Source: Hyphomonas neptunium ATCC 15444 (GTDB taxonomy: Bacteria; Pseudomonadota; Alphaproteobacteria; Caulobacterales; Hyphomonadaceae). From it: a stretch of DNA of 64,000 bases. The position numbers and the translations under genes are program-made. The notes beneath the pieces are model-generated. The model was not told the DNA's origin, ran no database searches, and saw only the letters and a list, made by a program, of their open reading frames with translations. Of this stretch, positions 17,771-26,811 are shown piece by piece; the first letter of the stretch is position 1, and every line of letters starts with the position of its first letter. The stretch lies in NCBI RefSeq assembly GCF_000013025.1, contig NC_008358.1:3348001-3412000 (forward strand), written 5' to 3'.

Positions 17771-17875
17771 TGCACAGCGTGCGCTGAAGATGAGAGGGCG
17801 CGGTTAATCTCACCCCCCATAGCCCTCACCCGGCCCTCAGACTAAACTCTCCCCTCCAACACAAAGGAGTCTCCC

Positions 17876-18064
17876 ATGTGGCTTTGGATTTTATGGTGGT
17901 GTGTAGACGATCATCTGGCGGCAGCGCTCGAAACGCCCGGCCTCGGTAACCTGCCGATCTGGGTACCGCTGATCCTGTCGCTCGCCTTTTCCTTCTCCCT
18001 CGACGGCGCCATGAAGCGTGACCGGAAGAAGCAGAGCGTTATCCGTCAGCCTTCCGCAAACTGA
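17876..18064 (+). CDS. Small hypothetical membrane protein
   Basis: A 62-residue protein with a Trp-rich N-terminus (MWLWILWWCVDDH) and one clear membrane helix (about 27-43), then a basic tail (KRDRKK). A strong AGGAG is placed correctly before the ATG, the main reason to call it. It overlaps the 3' end of the convergent ABC transporter gene by 19 bases. No family recognised. Confidence 0.6.
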   Translation: MWLWILWWCVDDHLAAALETPGLGNLPIWVPLILSLAFSFSLDGAMKRDRKKQSVIRQPSAN

Positions 18065-19878
18065 AGGTCTGCCAGGCGCGCATAAAGGCCGCCCCGCGCA
18101 ACGAGGCTGTCATGCGTGCCCTCTTCAACGATGCGGCCATGCTCCATCACGATGATGCGGTCGGCCCGCCGCACAGTGGAAAGGCGGTGGGCGATGACCA
18201 GCGTGGTGCGCCCCGTCGCAGCGTTCTCGATGGCGCGGCGCACAGCCGCTTCGCTTTCAGAATCGAGGGCAGAGGTTGCTTCATCCAGCAGCAGCACCGG
18301 CGCATTGCGCACCAGCGCGCGGGCAAGCGCAATGCGCTGGCGCTGGCCACCTGAAAGGCTGCGCCCCTTCTGGCCAAGCTCGGTCGCTAAGCCTTCCTTC
18401 TCGTCCAGGAAGCCCATCGCCTCGGCCATCCGCGCCGCCTGTTCCAGCAGCGCCTCATCGGCGGCCTCATCGCCAAACCGGATGTTCTCGGCCGCCGTGC
18501 CGGTAAACAGCGCCGACTCCTGCGGGGCATAGGCAAAACACCGGCGCCAGTCGCGCGGTTCTGCCTCTATCGAGGAAACGCCGTCCAGCCGGATGTCTCC
18601 CGCCTGCGGATCAAACAGCCGCAGCGCCAACCGGAAAACAGTCGTCTTCCCCGCCCCGCTCGGCCCGACCAAAGCAACAAACTCGCCGGGCTTCACATCC
18701 AGGGAGAAATCTTCCAGCGCAGACGCCGCGTTCTCACCATAGCGGAACGTCACCTTGTCAAAGGAGAGCGCGCCCTGCCCTTTTGCGGGAAGCGGTTTGG
18801 GCTGGGCAGGCGCTGAAATGTCCGGCACCGCGCGCAGCACTTCCGCCGCCCGGTCCGCCGCGCCGGCCGCCCGCATGAACTCGCCATAGACTTCCGCCAG
18901 CATGCCAAAGCCCGAACCGGCAAAGGCGGCATACATCACCATCGTAGCCAGATCGCCGAAGCTCATCTCCCCGCTCGCCACCGCGCGGGCACCCATCCAC
19001 AGCACGGCGGTAAAGCCGCCGAACAGCAGCACGGAAACCAGCACGATCATGAGCGCGCGGGCGCCATTGCGGCGCATCGCGGCGGTGAATGTACCCTCCA
19101 CCGCGCGCTGGAAGACCGAAAGCTGCCCGCCTTCCCGGCCATACGCCTGCACCAGTTCAATCGAGTCGAGCGTTTCGGCCGCCTCGGCCCCGGCATCGGA
19201 AAGACGCGCCTGCGCCTCGTTGGACATCTTACGGATGGTGCGCCCGATGATCATGATCGGCAGGATCGCAATCGGCAGCATCGCCAGAAGCGTCAGCCCC
19301 AGCTGCCAGTTGACCGCCAGCATCAGCACAAGCGCACCGGTCGTCGTCATCAGCGTGCGCGCCGCCAGCGACGCGGACGAGCCCAGGAACGTCTCAAGCA
19401 GGGTGATGTCAGCCGTCAGCCGCGACACCGCTTCGCCCGAGCGCATCCTGGCATGATAGGCCGGGGAAAGCCGCAAGAGATGGGCATAAAGATCCCGCCG
19501 CAGGTCGGCCGCGATACGTTCCCCGAAGCGGGAGACGAAATAAAACCGGATAGCCCCCAATACGCCGGAGCCGACCGCCGCAGCAAACACCCAGAGAAAG
19601 GCCTCATCGATCAACGCCTTGAGCAGCTCCGGGTCATTCCCCGCCCGCTGGCCAGCGTCGGCGGCGCGGCCCAGCAGCATCGGGATTGCCAGGCTGAGCG
19701 CAGCGGCCGCCACGAGAAACACGAGCGCAACAGAAACGGTGATCCAGTGCCGGCGCGCATAGGGCCAGAGCAGTGCCAGGGGCTTCAGGCTGCGTCCGCG
19801 CGGACGGCCGATCGCCTCCCCGCCTTCCGGCAGGGCTGTGCGGCGATCTTCCACGACATGGGCGCCTGTTTCGGCCAT
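18046..19878 (-). CDS. ABC exporter, fused permease and ATPase (MsbA/ABCB type)
   Basis: A 610-residue half-transporter with six transmembrane helices (about 40-320) followed by one nucleotide-binding domain. Walker A is GPSGAGKTT, the signature is LSGGQRQRIALARAL, and Walker B is APVLLLDEATSALD with the switch histidine in VIAHRLSTV. It would work as a homodimer exporting lipids, drugs or peptides. The start was placed at MAETGAHVVEDRR, since the longer frame adds an unlikely basic stretch. A second exporter of this architecture lies at 60.7-62.6 kb. Confidence 0.92.
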   Translation of the reverse strand: MAETGAHVVEDRRTALPEGGEAIGRPRGRSLKPLALLWPYARRHWITVSVALVFLVAAAALSLAIPMLLGRAADAGQRAGNDPELLKALIDEAFLWVFAAAVGSGVLGAIRFYFVSRFGERIAADLRRDLYAHLLRLSPAYHARMRSGEAVSRLTADITLLETFLGSSASLAARTLMTTTGALVLMLAVNWQLGLTLLAMLPIAILPIMIIGRTIRKMSNEAQARLSDAGAEAAETLDSIELVQAYGREGGQLSVFQRAVEGTFTAAMRRNGARALMIVLVSVLLFGGFTAVLWMGARAVASGEMSFGDLATMVMYAAFAGSGFGMLAEVYGEFMRAAGAADRAAEVLRAVPDISAPAQPKPLPAKGQGALSFDKVTFRYGENAASALEDFSLDVKPGEFVALVGPSGAGKTTVFRLALRLFDPQAGDIRLDGVSSIEAEPRDWRRCFAYAPQESALFTGTAAENIRFGDEAADEALLEQAARMAEAMGFLDEKEGLATELGQKGRSLSGGQRQRIALARALVRNAPVLLLDEATSALDSESEAAVRRAIENAATGRTTLVIAHRLSTVRRADRIIVMEHGRIVEEGTHDSLVARGGLYARLADLQFAEG

Positions 19879-20051
19879 AAGCGGGGCAATTCTCCCTGTT
19901 TCAGACGGCTGTTGCCGAATCCCTGTCAGCGCCCCTTGCGGGCTCCGGGCCTTTCCCTTATACGGCCGTCTTCGAATTCCGGCTGAGACATGCCAGCGCA
20001 CCCCGGTGCGTCAACCCATTCCGAACTGCTTATGAGAGAGAGGCCCAGGCC

Positions 20052-20270
20052 ATGAAAAAAGAAGGGCATCCCGACTATCACTTCATCACCGTGGTGATGA
20101 CCGATGGTACCGAGTACCAGACCCGCTCCACATGGGGCAAAGAGGGTGACCGTATGGTCCTCGACATCGACCCGAAAGTGCACCCGGCCTGGACCGGCGG
20201 CGAGGGCAAGTCCCTGGACCGCGGCGGCCGCGTTTCGCGCTTCAAGGACAAGTTCAAAGGCTTCGTGTAA
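20052..20270 (+). CDS. rpmE: 50S ribosomal protein L31
   Basis: A 72-residue L31 with the usual [12 protein letters not shown] start and DKFKGFV end. The zinc-binding cysteines of the C+ form are absent, so this is the cysteine-free form with the short insertion typical of alphaproteobacteria. A strong bidirectional terminator follows. Divergent from the ABC exporter, a frequent arrangement in the class. Confidence 0.95.
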   Translation: MKKEGHPDYHFITVVMTDGTEYQTRSTWGKEGDRMVLDIDPKVHPAWTGGEGKSLDRGGRVSRFKDKFKGFV

Positions 20271-20301
20271 GGCAATCTGCCTCTGCGCGATGTGTTGCGT
20301 G

Positions 20302-20332
20302 AAAAACCCCGGTCTCTGGCCGGGGTTTTTTC
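20302..20332. terminator. Bidirectional Rho-independent terminator
   Basis: AAAAACCCCGG (20302-20312) and CCGGGGTTTTT (20320-20330) flank a 7-base loop, with T-runs in both reading directions. It separates rpmE from the convergent glycosyltransferase gene. Confidence 0.92.
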
Positions 20333-20343
20333 TTGGCCGGTTT

Positions 20344-21150
20344 TCAGCGCCGAAGTTTCAGGGCCAGCGCGATAAAGGGAACACACAGTTCCACGAAAGC
20401 ACGCTCCAGCGGTCCTTTTGCGAACTTTCTGAAATAGCGGGCCAGGCTCTGAGCCTTGTGCGCCTGCACCGTCGCCGATGGCACATCGGACGTCGAGGTG
20501 TAATGAAGCGCGCCGGCCAGCGGCTGATAGATCACTGCGCCGCCCGCCTCGATGGCCCGGCGGCAGAGATCCACATCCTCCACGTGCAGGAAATAGCGTT
20601 CGTCAAAACCGCCCAGCATCTGGAAATCCGCACGCCGCATCATGAAGAACGCCCCGGAAATCGCGCCAACCCGCACAGAGCCCTGGGGCGCAGGCAGGGT
20701 TTCCAGCGTCCAGCGGGACAAACCGAGCGCCACAGGCAGCGTAAGCGTGTTGCGACGGGCGCCACGCTGTTCCTTGCCATCAACGCCAAAGATACGCCCG
20801 CCAACAATCGCAGGTCCAGCGGTACCCTCCAGGGCCTCTGCAAGCTGCTGAACCGAGCCGCGGCGAATGACGCAATCGGGATTGATGACCAGCAGAATGC
20901 TGGCCCCCGTTTCCAGCGCGGCGCGATTTACCGCGGCGCCAAAGCCCGGATTCTCCAGCCGGATGAGCTTCACCTTGCCTGCCGACGTGGTCACGAAAGT
21001 ATCCAGCCAGGCTTGAACCTCAGCCGGGTTTCCGTTGTCCGCAATGATGATTTCGGAAATCGCCGGATCGGATTTCAGCGCATACAGGCATTCGGTCAGC
21101 CGCGGCCCGGTATGATAGCTGACGACAAGGGCGGCGACCGGAAACATCAT
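20344..21150 (-). CDS. GT2-family glycosyltransferase (rhamnosyltransferase-like)
   Basis: A 268-residue family 2 glycosyltransferase. It has ALVVSY at the nucleotide-binding start, IIIADNGN, NPGFGAAVNRA, the metal-binding LLVINPDC and the acceptor-side GGFDERYFLHVEDVDLCRR motif typical of dTDP-rhamnose-type enzymes acting in O-antigen or capsule assembly. The start overlaps the ligase stop as ATGA. Together with the O-antigen ligase upstream it suggests a late LPS or polysaccharide step. Confidence 0.88.
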   Translation of the reverse strand: MMFPVAALVVSYHTGPRLTECLYALKSDPAISEIIIADNGNPAEVQAWLDTFVTTSAGKVKLIRLENPGFGAAVNRAALETGASILLVINPDCVIRRGSVQQLAEALEGTAGPAIVGGRIFGVDGKEQRGARRNTLTLPVALGLSRWTLETLPAPQGSVRVGAISGAFFMMRRADFQMLGGFDERYFLHVEDVDLCRRAIEAGGAVIYQPLAGALHYTSTSDVPSATVQAHKAQSLARYFRKFAKGPLERAFVELCVPFIALALKLRR

Positions 21151-22430
21151 GTCTGCTGCGCCGCCACCTTTCCGGACCTGTGCAGCAGGATCAGCATCGC
21201 GGCGCAAAGCGCCACCCCCGACCAGAACGCTTCGTTCCACACGCTGTAGGAAAAGTTGAAGATGCTGAATGCCGCGCCGGCCATGCCGGCAATGGCGAAC
21301 GCAATCTCTGGCCGCAGCTCGGCCGGGCGCGGAATCCGGAACCCGATGATCGTAATCGCAAATGCGGCCAGCATGGCCCCGACAAATCCGGTCTCGGCCC
21401 ATATCTGCAAGGGCATGTTATGGGGATGTCCGGGCACAACCGGATATTGCTGCCAGAAGTCCGGCAGCTGCCGGGCCCAGGCGGGATATTCGGCGAATGT
21501 CTCCCGCCAGGTCCGCGTCGCCATGAGACCATGTCCGGTATAAGGCGTCTCCCCGATCCGGTTGACCACCACTTCCCACGACCAGAACCGCGAACGGAAA
21601 GACGCCGGAAGCGCCCCGTCGAGCCCGGTCATGGCCCGGATAAACTGGCTGATCAGGAACGGGGCGGCGGCGAGATAGCCCGCGATCAGGCCGAACAGCC
21701 AGCGAAAACCCGTCTGCGGCAACAGCCGTATCAGGAGGAACCCTGCAATCATGCCGCAAATTGCAAAAACGGCGGAATGATTGTCGATCATCAGCGCGGC
21801 CAGCAGCGTCATCAAGGTCAGGCCCGAGGCGGCGAGCAGACCGGTCCGGTCGCCGCGCGCGCCAAACGCCGCCGCCAGGATCGGCAGGGCAACGGCGAAG
21901 CTGTTCATGTTCCGGCTGAAGTTCTGGACGCCGTTCACCAGGTCCTTCGGGTCATCGCCATAAATCATGGACAGGACAGGCCGGGCCAGCAGCGCGGAAA
22001 GAAACACCAGCACGCCCTGCAGGATCAGGATGGCGTAAATCCACCGTGTGGTGCGCGGCCCGAGCTCCGAACGCAGGGCGCCGGCAACCGTCAGGGTTGC
22101 GAACGCCGCTGTCAGAACCACAATGACGCTACGCGCGCCGATGCCGAAATTGCCCTCGAAGATATTGCCGCTCACCAGGTGCCGGGTTGCGGGCGACCAG
22201 GCCTCGCTGATCGCCGCCCAGCCGATGAAGGCCAGGGCCAAGATCGCATAGAGGGTTGGCGGCAAACGCGGACGAGCCAGAAAAATTGCTGCAATGCCGG
22301 TAAGCCCCAGCAGCGGCGCAAATCCCAGTGTTCCCAGCACCGCCAGAAGCGGCCAGAGCAGCAACAGGCCAGCGAAGACGGGTCCGTAAGCCATGCCAGA
22401 CACTCTGACCACTGATGACGGGCTTGTCAT
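21147..22430 (-). CDS. O-antigen ligase/polymerase family membrane protein
   Basis: A 427-residue inner-membrane protein with about twelve hydrophobic helices. The large periplasmic loop near 290-350 contains GHPHNMPLQIWAETG, the conserved Wzy_C/WaaL loop whose histidine is required for transfer of lipid-linked glycan. It could ligate O-antigen to lipid A-core or polymerise repeat units; the sequence cannot settle which. It begins 6 bases after the thrS stop and overlaps the glycosyltransferase gene by 4 bases. Confidence 0.86.
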   Translation of the reverse strand: MTSPSSVVRVSGMAYGPVFAGLLLLWPLLAVLGTLGFAPLLGLTGIAAIFLARPRLPPTLYAILALAFIGWAAISEAWSPATRHLVSGNIFEGNFGIGARSVIVVLTAAFATLTVAGALRSELGPRTTRWIYAILILQGVLVFLSALLARPVLSMIYGDDPKDLVNGVQNFSRNMNSFAVALPILAAAFGARGDRTGLLAASGLTLMTLLAALMIDNHSAVFAICGMIAGFLLIRLLPQTGFRWLFGLIAGYLAAAPFLISQFIRAMTGLDGALPASFRSRFWSWEVVVNRIGETPYTGHGLMATRTWRETFAEYPAWARQLPDFWQQYPVVPGHPHNMPLQIWAETGFVGAMLAAFAITIIGFRIPRPAELRPEIAFAIAGMAGAAFSIFNFSYSVWNEAFWSGVALCAAMLILLHRSGKVAAQQT

Positions 22431-22436
22431 CGGCCC

Positions 22437-24410
22437 TTAACTGCGGGCCCGCTTGAGATCCGGCGCGCGCGCCTCGTCTGCAAGGGCGACCAGCGCCTCG
22501 TCCAGAGAGATGATCTGCTGACCATTCGAACCCAGCCGCCGCAGCGCCAGTTTGCGATCTTCAGCTTCCCGCGCGCCCACAACGGCAATCACGGGAACCT
22601 TCTGAACCGAATGCTCACGGACCTTGTAGTTGATCGTCTCGTTGCGCTTGTCGACTTCGACGCGGAGCCCGGCCTTGCGCAGGGCAGCGGCGGCTTCCTC
22701 GGCATAGTCACCGGCCGCATCGGTGATGGCGGCGACGACGACCTGAACGGGCGACATCCAGAGGGGGAAGCTGCCGGCATAGTTCTCGATCAGAATGCCC
22801 ATGAAGCGCTCGAACGTGCCGAACACCGCGCGGTGAAGCATCACCGGCCGGTGCTTGGCGCCGTCAGAGCCGGTATATTCGGCATCAAGACGTTCGGGCA
22901 GGACATAGTCGAGCTGAAACGTACCGCACTGCCAGGTGCGGCCGATGGCGTCGGTCAGGTGGAATTCGAGTTTCGGTCCGTAGAACGCGCCCTCCCCTTC
23001 CGCGATGGAGAAGGTCATCCCGGCCGCCGTCAGGGCGTCGGCGAGCGCTTTCTCTGCGCGGTCCCAGGTTTCGTCCGTACCCGCCCGCATTTCCGGCCGG
23101 GTCGCCAGCTTGTAGGAAATCTCCGACAGGCCGAAATCACCATAAACGGTTTCAAACAGTTTCAGGAACCGCAGGGTCTCGTCAGCGATCTGGTCTTCCC
23201 GGCAGAAGATGTGCGCATCATCCTGGGTCATCTGACGCACCCGCATCAGGCCATGCAGCGCGCCATGGGCTTCGTTGCGGTGGCAGCATCCAAACTCCGC
23301 CATGCGGATCGGCAGGTCGCGATAGGAGCGCTGGGCATTCTTGAAGATCTGGACATGCGCGGGGCAGTTCATCGGCTTCAGGGCCATCAGTTCGCCCTCC
23401 CCTGACAGGATCGGGGCGTCGCTCTCGGTCGAGGGGATCTCGTCGGGAACGACGAACATGTTCTCGCGGAACTTCGACCAGTGGCCGGACTTCTCCCAGA
23501 AGACGGAGTTCAGGAGTTGCGGCGTCTTGACCTCGACATAGCCGTCCGCGTCCTGCTGGCGGCGGATGTAGGCCTCCAGTTCGCGCCAGATCATGAAGCC
23601 TTTGGGATGCCAGAACACCGAGCCTTGCGCTTCTGGCTGGAAATGGAACAGGTCGAGCTGAGCGCCGAGCTTCCGGTGATCGCGTTTCTCGGCCTCTTCC
23701 AGGCGCGTGAGGTGGTCCTTGAGGTCTTTCTCATTGGCCCAGGCCGTGCCGTACATCCGCTGGAGCATTTCGTTGCGATGGTCGCCGCGCCAATAGGCCC
23801 CGGCGAGCTTCATCAGCTTGAACGCCTTGGGCAGCTTGCCCGTGGACGGCAGGTGTGGCCCGCGGCAAAGGTCAAACCATTTGCCCTGACGATAGACCGT
23901 GATCTGTTCGCCCGGCGGGATGATGTCGTCGATGATCTGGGCCTTGTACTCTTCGCCGAGGCTCTTGAACGTTGCGATTGCCTCGTCCTTGCCCAGAACC
24001 TCGCGCACGATCGGATAATCGGCGTCGACGATCTCGCGCATCCGGGCTTCGATCTTGTCGAAGTCGTCCGTCGAGAACGGCTCTTTCCGGGCAAAGTCAT
24101 AGTAAAAGCCGTCATCAATGACCGGGCCGATGGTCACCTGCGTGTCAGGATAAAGTTCCTGCACCGCCTGGGCGAGGACGTGGGCCGCGTCGTGGCGGAT
24201 CAGCTCCAGGCCTTCAGGGTCGCGGTCGGTGATGATGGCGACGCTGGCATCGCCTTCCAGCGGGCGGACAAGATCCCACATCTGGCCATCGACCTTGGCG
24301 GCGAGCGCCTTTTTGGCGAGGGATTTGGAAATCGACTCGGCAACATCGAGAGGCGAGGCACCTTCAGCATATTCGCGTTTGGAACCGTCGGGCAGCGTGA
24401 CGTTTATCAT
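22437..24410 (-). CDS. thrS: Threonyl-tRNA synthetase
   Basis: A 657-residue class II synthetase. It has an N-terminal TGS domain (1-60), the editing domain with HDAAHVL near 73, the catalytic core with zinc ligands in MNCPAHV, DDAHIF and MLHRAVFG, and the C-terminal anticodon-binding domain. No truncation. The O-antigen ligase gene follows after 6 bases, so the two are probably on one transcript. No T-box is visible upstream, as expected outside Firmicutes. Confidence 0.98.
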   Translation of the reverse strand: MINVTLPDGSKREYAEGASPLDVAESISKSLAKKALAAKVDGQMWDLVRPLEGDASVAIITDRDPEGLELIRHDAAHVLAQAVQELYPDTQVTIGPVIDDGFYYDFARKEPFSTDDFDKIEARMREIVDADYPIVREVLGKDEAIATFKSLGEEYKAQIIDDIIPPGEQITVYRQGKWFDLCRGPHLPSTGKLPKAFKLMKLAGAYWRGDHRNEMLQRMYGTAWANEKDLKDHLTRLEEAEKRDHRKLGAQLDLFHFQPEAQGSVFWHPKGFMIWRELEAYIRRQQDADGYVEVKTPQLLNSVFWEKSGHWSKFRENMFVVPDEIPSTESDAPILSGEGELMALKPMNCPAHVQIFKNAQRSYRDLPIRMAEFGCCHRNEAHGALHGLMRVRQMTQDDAHIFCREDQIADETLRFLKLFETVYGDFGLSEISYKLATRPEMRAGTDETWDRAEKALADALTAAGMTFSIAEGEGAFYGPKLEFHLTDAIGRTWQCGTFQLDYVLPERLDAEYTGSDGAKHRPVMLHRAVFGTFERFMGILIENYAGSFPLWMSPVQVVVAAITDAAGDYAEEAAAALRKAGLRVEVDKRNETINYKVREHSVQKVPVIAVVGAREAEDRKLALRRLGSNGQQIISLDEALVALADEARAPDLKRARS

Positions 24411-24601
24411 GATCTTTTCAGTTTCTCAGGCGGGCCGCAGGGGTCTCCCGCGGTGGAATAGAAAGGGACCGGCTTCAAGGGCTACTTCAAGGCTTCTGGC
24501 GCCGCAGTGATTAACGCGGGATTGCCAGAATGCCCACCTGTGTTTTCAGGGCCGGCGCGATGAACTTTGCGGGTGCATGAACGGGGCGCAGCAAGGCGCT
24601 T

Positions 24602-24623
24602 CAGGGGTGCGTCATGCACCCTG
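24602..24623. repeat. Imperfect hairpin in the yidD-thrS gap
   Basis: CAGGGGTGC and GCACCCTG form an 8-bp stem with one bulge around a 5-base loop. It lies downstream of yidD, so it may be a weak terminator; there is no U-tract. The rest of this 270-base gap shows nothing I can name. Confidence 0.35.
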
Positions 24624-24680
24624 ACGAGTTCGCGGGGTGAACCCGGTGAGGAAACGTCCTGCGTTCATAAGGCTCATATG

Positions 24681-25001
24681 TCACGGCTCGGGCGGCGTTT
24701 CAACCAGGCCCCTCGGCCCCGATTTCCAGTCGCCATAGCGCCAGGGCTGCCAGAACGGTACGATAGGTTTCGTGTCCGGCGGGGGGTCAATACCGTGACT
24801 TCCACCCGGCCGGCAGCGGATGAACCGGGCGAGCGCCATCCATCCGCCGGGCCACCAGCCATGCCGGGCCACACATTCGGCCCCGAATTCACTACAGGTT
24901 GGCGTGTGCTGGCAGCGGGCGCCGAACAGCTGCAATGCCTGGCTGGGGCCATGCTTGTAGATGGCGAGAAGGGCGTAGGCGACCCGCCGGCGCAGGCGCA
25001 T
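24681..25001 (-). CDS. yidD: Membrane protein insertion efficiency factor YidD
   Basis: A 106-residue YidD protein that helps YidC/Sec insert inner-membrane proteins. The family core is present: YKHGPSQALQLFGARCQHTPTCSEF, then HGWWPGGWMALARFIRCRPGG. It lies away from rpmH-rnpA-yidC and is coupled to the NifU-like gene upstream through a TGATG. A 270-base gap to thrS follows. Confidence 0.93.
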   Translation of the reverse strand: MRLRRRVAYALLAIYKHGPSQALQLFGARCQHTPTCSEFGAECVARHGWWPGGWMALARFIRCRPGGSHGIDPPPDTKPIVPFWQPWRYGDWKSGPRGLVETPPEP

Positions 25002-25444
25002 CAGACCGACGCGCGCGCGGCCAGGGCCGCTTCAATGGCCGCCACCGCCGCCTCGAAGGCCAGCAGGGTCGAAGCATGGCGCGGCGGGTAATCGGCAACC
25101 GGCTCAAGATGGCGCAGCTCCCAGAAACGGCCTTCAGGGGGCGGGCCGCCGGATTTCAGCATGGCGCTGAGCGCGTCCCGCGCGCTGCGGATTTCGCCAA
25201 TGGTGGCGCCAATCGCGTTGGCGGAAAGAATGGACGTCGATGCCTGCCCCAGGGCACATGCCTTCGGATCGACTGCGATTTGCGTCACAACCTCCCCTGC
25301 CTCATCCAGGTTCAGCGAAACCTGCACGGTTGAGCCGCAAATGCGGGACACTTTCAGAGCAGAGCCTTCAGGGGATTGCAGCTCGCCGAGATGCGCAATG
25401 CCGGCAGCCAGCTCGAGTATCCGGTTGTGATAAAGTTCGCTCAT
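25001..25444 (-). CDS. NifU/IscU-like iron-sulfur cluster scaffold protein
   Basis: A 147-residue protein of the IscU/SufU-like fold. The cysteines in SRICGST and PKACALGQAS correspond to cluster-ligand positions; the third ligand loop is less clear. It starts with MSELYHNRILELAA, as in alphaproteobacterial stand-alone scaffolds. Its stop overlaps the yidD start by one base. The role in Fe-S assembly is inferred from the family. Confidence 0.82.
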   Translation of the reverse strand: MSELYHNRILELAAGIAHLGELQSPEGSALKVSRICGSTVQVSLNLDEAGEVVTQIAVDPKACALGQASTSILSANAIGATIGEIRSARDALSAMLKSGGPPPEGRFWELRHLEPVADYPPRHASTLLAFEAAVAAIEAALAARASV

Positions 25445-25487
25445 GAGCCCCTAGATGGCCCCGGACGAGTTTCGCGGCAAGTGCCGG

Positions 25488-25529
25488 AAAAAAGGCCTGC
25501 CCGGCCCTCAAGTGAAGGGCGCCGGGCAG
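25488..25529 (-). terminator. Rho-independent terminator of the cysS-phosphatase-exoD cluster
   Basis: On the minus strand, a stem made from CTGCCCGG and its complement with inner CCCT/AGGG pairing is followed by a run of six T. It lies about 110 bases after the exoD stop and fits a transcript end. Confidence 0.75.
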
Positions 25530-25636
25530 ACTTTAAAGTCTAGAGGTGGAGAAATCAGGCCGAACGGCCATGGGGTGTCGATGCCGCCCGCATGACGTAG
25601 CGTCAACTTAACGATTGGTGAGATTGGAGACGCCCG

Positions 25637-26257
25637 TCAGAAGGGCCAAAGGGCCACCAGCCGGGGGGCAAGTTTCATTACCAGCAAAACCGCGCCGCCA
25701 AAGGCGCATCCCGCCAGCAAAAGCACAAAGCCGTCCCGCGCCGTCAGCGCGAGGCCGAACAGCAAAACAGTCAGGCTGGGCAGCAACGGGCCGAAAGGCA
25801 CGAGCCCCAGCGGATAGGTGATCAGGGCCGCCAGCACACAGACAAGCGCAACGACCTGAATAAACGGAGGCTCGGTCAGAAATGTCAGGCGGGGCTTAAC
25901 CAGCGCATCGACCATATGCGCGTAGCGCTCGCCCCCAGCGATCCCCTGAACGAGATGCGCGCGCTTGAACTTGAATTCCGTAACGCCTTTGGGAAGCCAG
26001 GGATGGCGAAAGCCAATCACGATCTGCAGGGCGAAAACCAGGATCACGGTTGCGATAAACCAGTTCGCGCCGGGAATGATCGTCAGGGGGCTGACGGCCA
26101 GAAATCCCAGAAGCAGGAAGACCGGGCCATGGGCGCGCCGGCCAATGGCCTGCAGCAGCTCGCTGACCGTAACGTCCTCGCCTTCCGTGTTGAGGACGAG
26201 CGAGCGCATCATGGTACGCAGGTTGGTGACGGGGACATTGGTGCCATTGCGGTTCAT
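25637..26257 (-). CDS. exoD: ExoD-family membrane protein
   Basis: A 206-residue ExoD protein. ExoD was named from Rhizobium meliloti, where it affects exopolysaccharide and alkali tolerance; its biochemical action is not known. Signatures are RAHGPVFLLLGFLAVSPL near 42-59, GFRHPWLP and a C-terminal pair of helices. The start overlaps the phosphatase stop in an ATGA. A second ExoD gene occurs at 43.3 kb with a similar helix pattern. Confidence 0.85.
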   Translation of the reverse strand: MNRNGTNVPVTNLRTMMRSLVLNTEGEDVTVSELLQAIGRRAHGPVFLLLGFLAVSPLTIIPGANWFIATVILVFALQIVIGFRHPWLPKGVTEFKFKRAHLVQGIAGGERYAHMVDALVKPRLTFLTEPPFIQVVALVCVLAALITYPLGLVPFGPLLPSLTVLLFGLALTARDGFVLLLAGCAFGGAVLLVMKLAPRLVALWPF

Positions 26258-26811
26258 GGCGCGCCGGCATCCCTCTTCGCAGCAGCTGCGCCGTAGCGTT
26301 CGATCCGCGACTTGATCGTCAGGTCATCCTCCAGGGAAATGACATACAACCGGTCAAACTCGCCCGCCTCATCAATCGGCGGGCCGGGATCGGCGCCGAT
26401 CAATGCCGCGAGCGCGTCTGTGGTGTTGGAATGGCCCACCACCAGTTTGACGCCGGGTGAACCGGTCAGTGTTTTTGCAAAAGCAGGCATTGCAGCAGGA
26501 TCATAAATCTGAACGGGAAGACTCAGCGCCTCTGCCAGCGGGCGGGCGGTTTCCTCGGTGCGGCGCGTGGCAGTCGACCATATTTCTGTAACGCCCTCCT
26601 CGCCGAGACGTTCCGACAGAAGCTGCGCGCGGGACACGCCTGCGGCCGACAAGGCGGGATCGGGTCCCTTTTCCTTCTCTGCATGGCGAACGAGGAAAAT
26701 CCGGGTCACATCCTCGGCGCCGGATACAGGGGCAACAGGTGTACTGCAGGCCGCAAGAACGCTCGCGGCAAGAAAAAAGACAAAACTGCGCCGGATCAGA
26801 TGCGCCGCCAT
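26254..26811 (-). CDS. Histidine-phosphatase (PGAM-like) lipoprotein
   Basis: A 185-residue protein with a lipobox VLAAC (Cys22 lipidated) and a histidine-phosphatase domain: LVRHAEKE with the phospho-accepting histidine, STATRRTEETA and VVGHSNTTDAL with the second catalytic histidine. It acts in the periplasm by its signal; substrate unknown. The start lies 16 bases inside the end of cysS, and the stop overlaps exoD, so the three genes are tightly packed. Confidence 0.87.
   Translation of the reverse strand: MAAHLIRRSFVFFLAASVLAACSTPVAPVSGAEDVTRIFLVRHAEKEKGPDPALSAAGVSRAQLLSERLGEEGVTEIWSTATRRTEETARPLAEALSLPVQIYDPAAMPAFAKTLTGSPGVKLVVGHSNTTDALAALIGADPGPPIDEAGEFDRLYVISLEDDLTIKSRIERYGAAAAKRDAGAP

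Larger units (their letters stand above)
16463..17776 (+). mobile_element. IS481-family insertion sequence
   Basis: About 1.3 kb with one transposase gene. The ends carry related inverted boxes: TCCGGTAAGATGGGTAACA at 16469-16487 on the left and TGTTACCTATGTCCCCGGT at 17752-17770 on the right. Each has a second inner copy 25 bases further in (16494-16512 and 17727-17745). The exact outer borders are uncertain by several bases. A GCGTG at 16458-16462 and again at 17777-17781 could be a 5-bp target duplication. The gene is intact, so the element may be active. Confidence 0.85.

Noticed and set aside
16463-17776. Composite transposon with the neighbouring 198-aa gene as cargo
   Set aside because: Only one copy of the insertion sequence is present, and its inverted ends enclose the transposase alone.
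24411-24680. T-box or other leader RNA for thrS
   Set aside because: T-boxes are not expected in alphaproteobacteria and no specifier/antiterminator pattern is seen.
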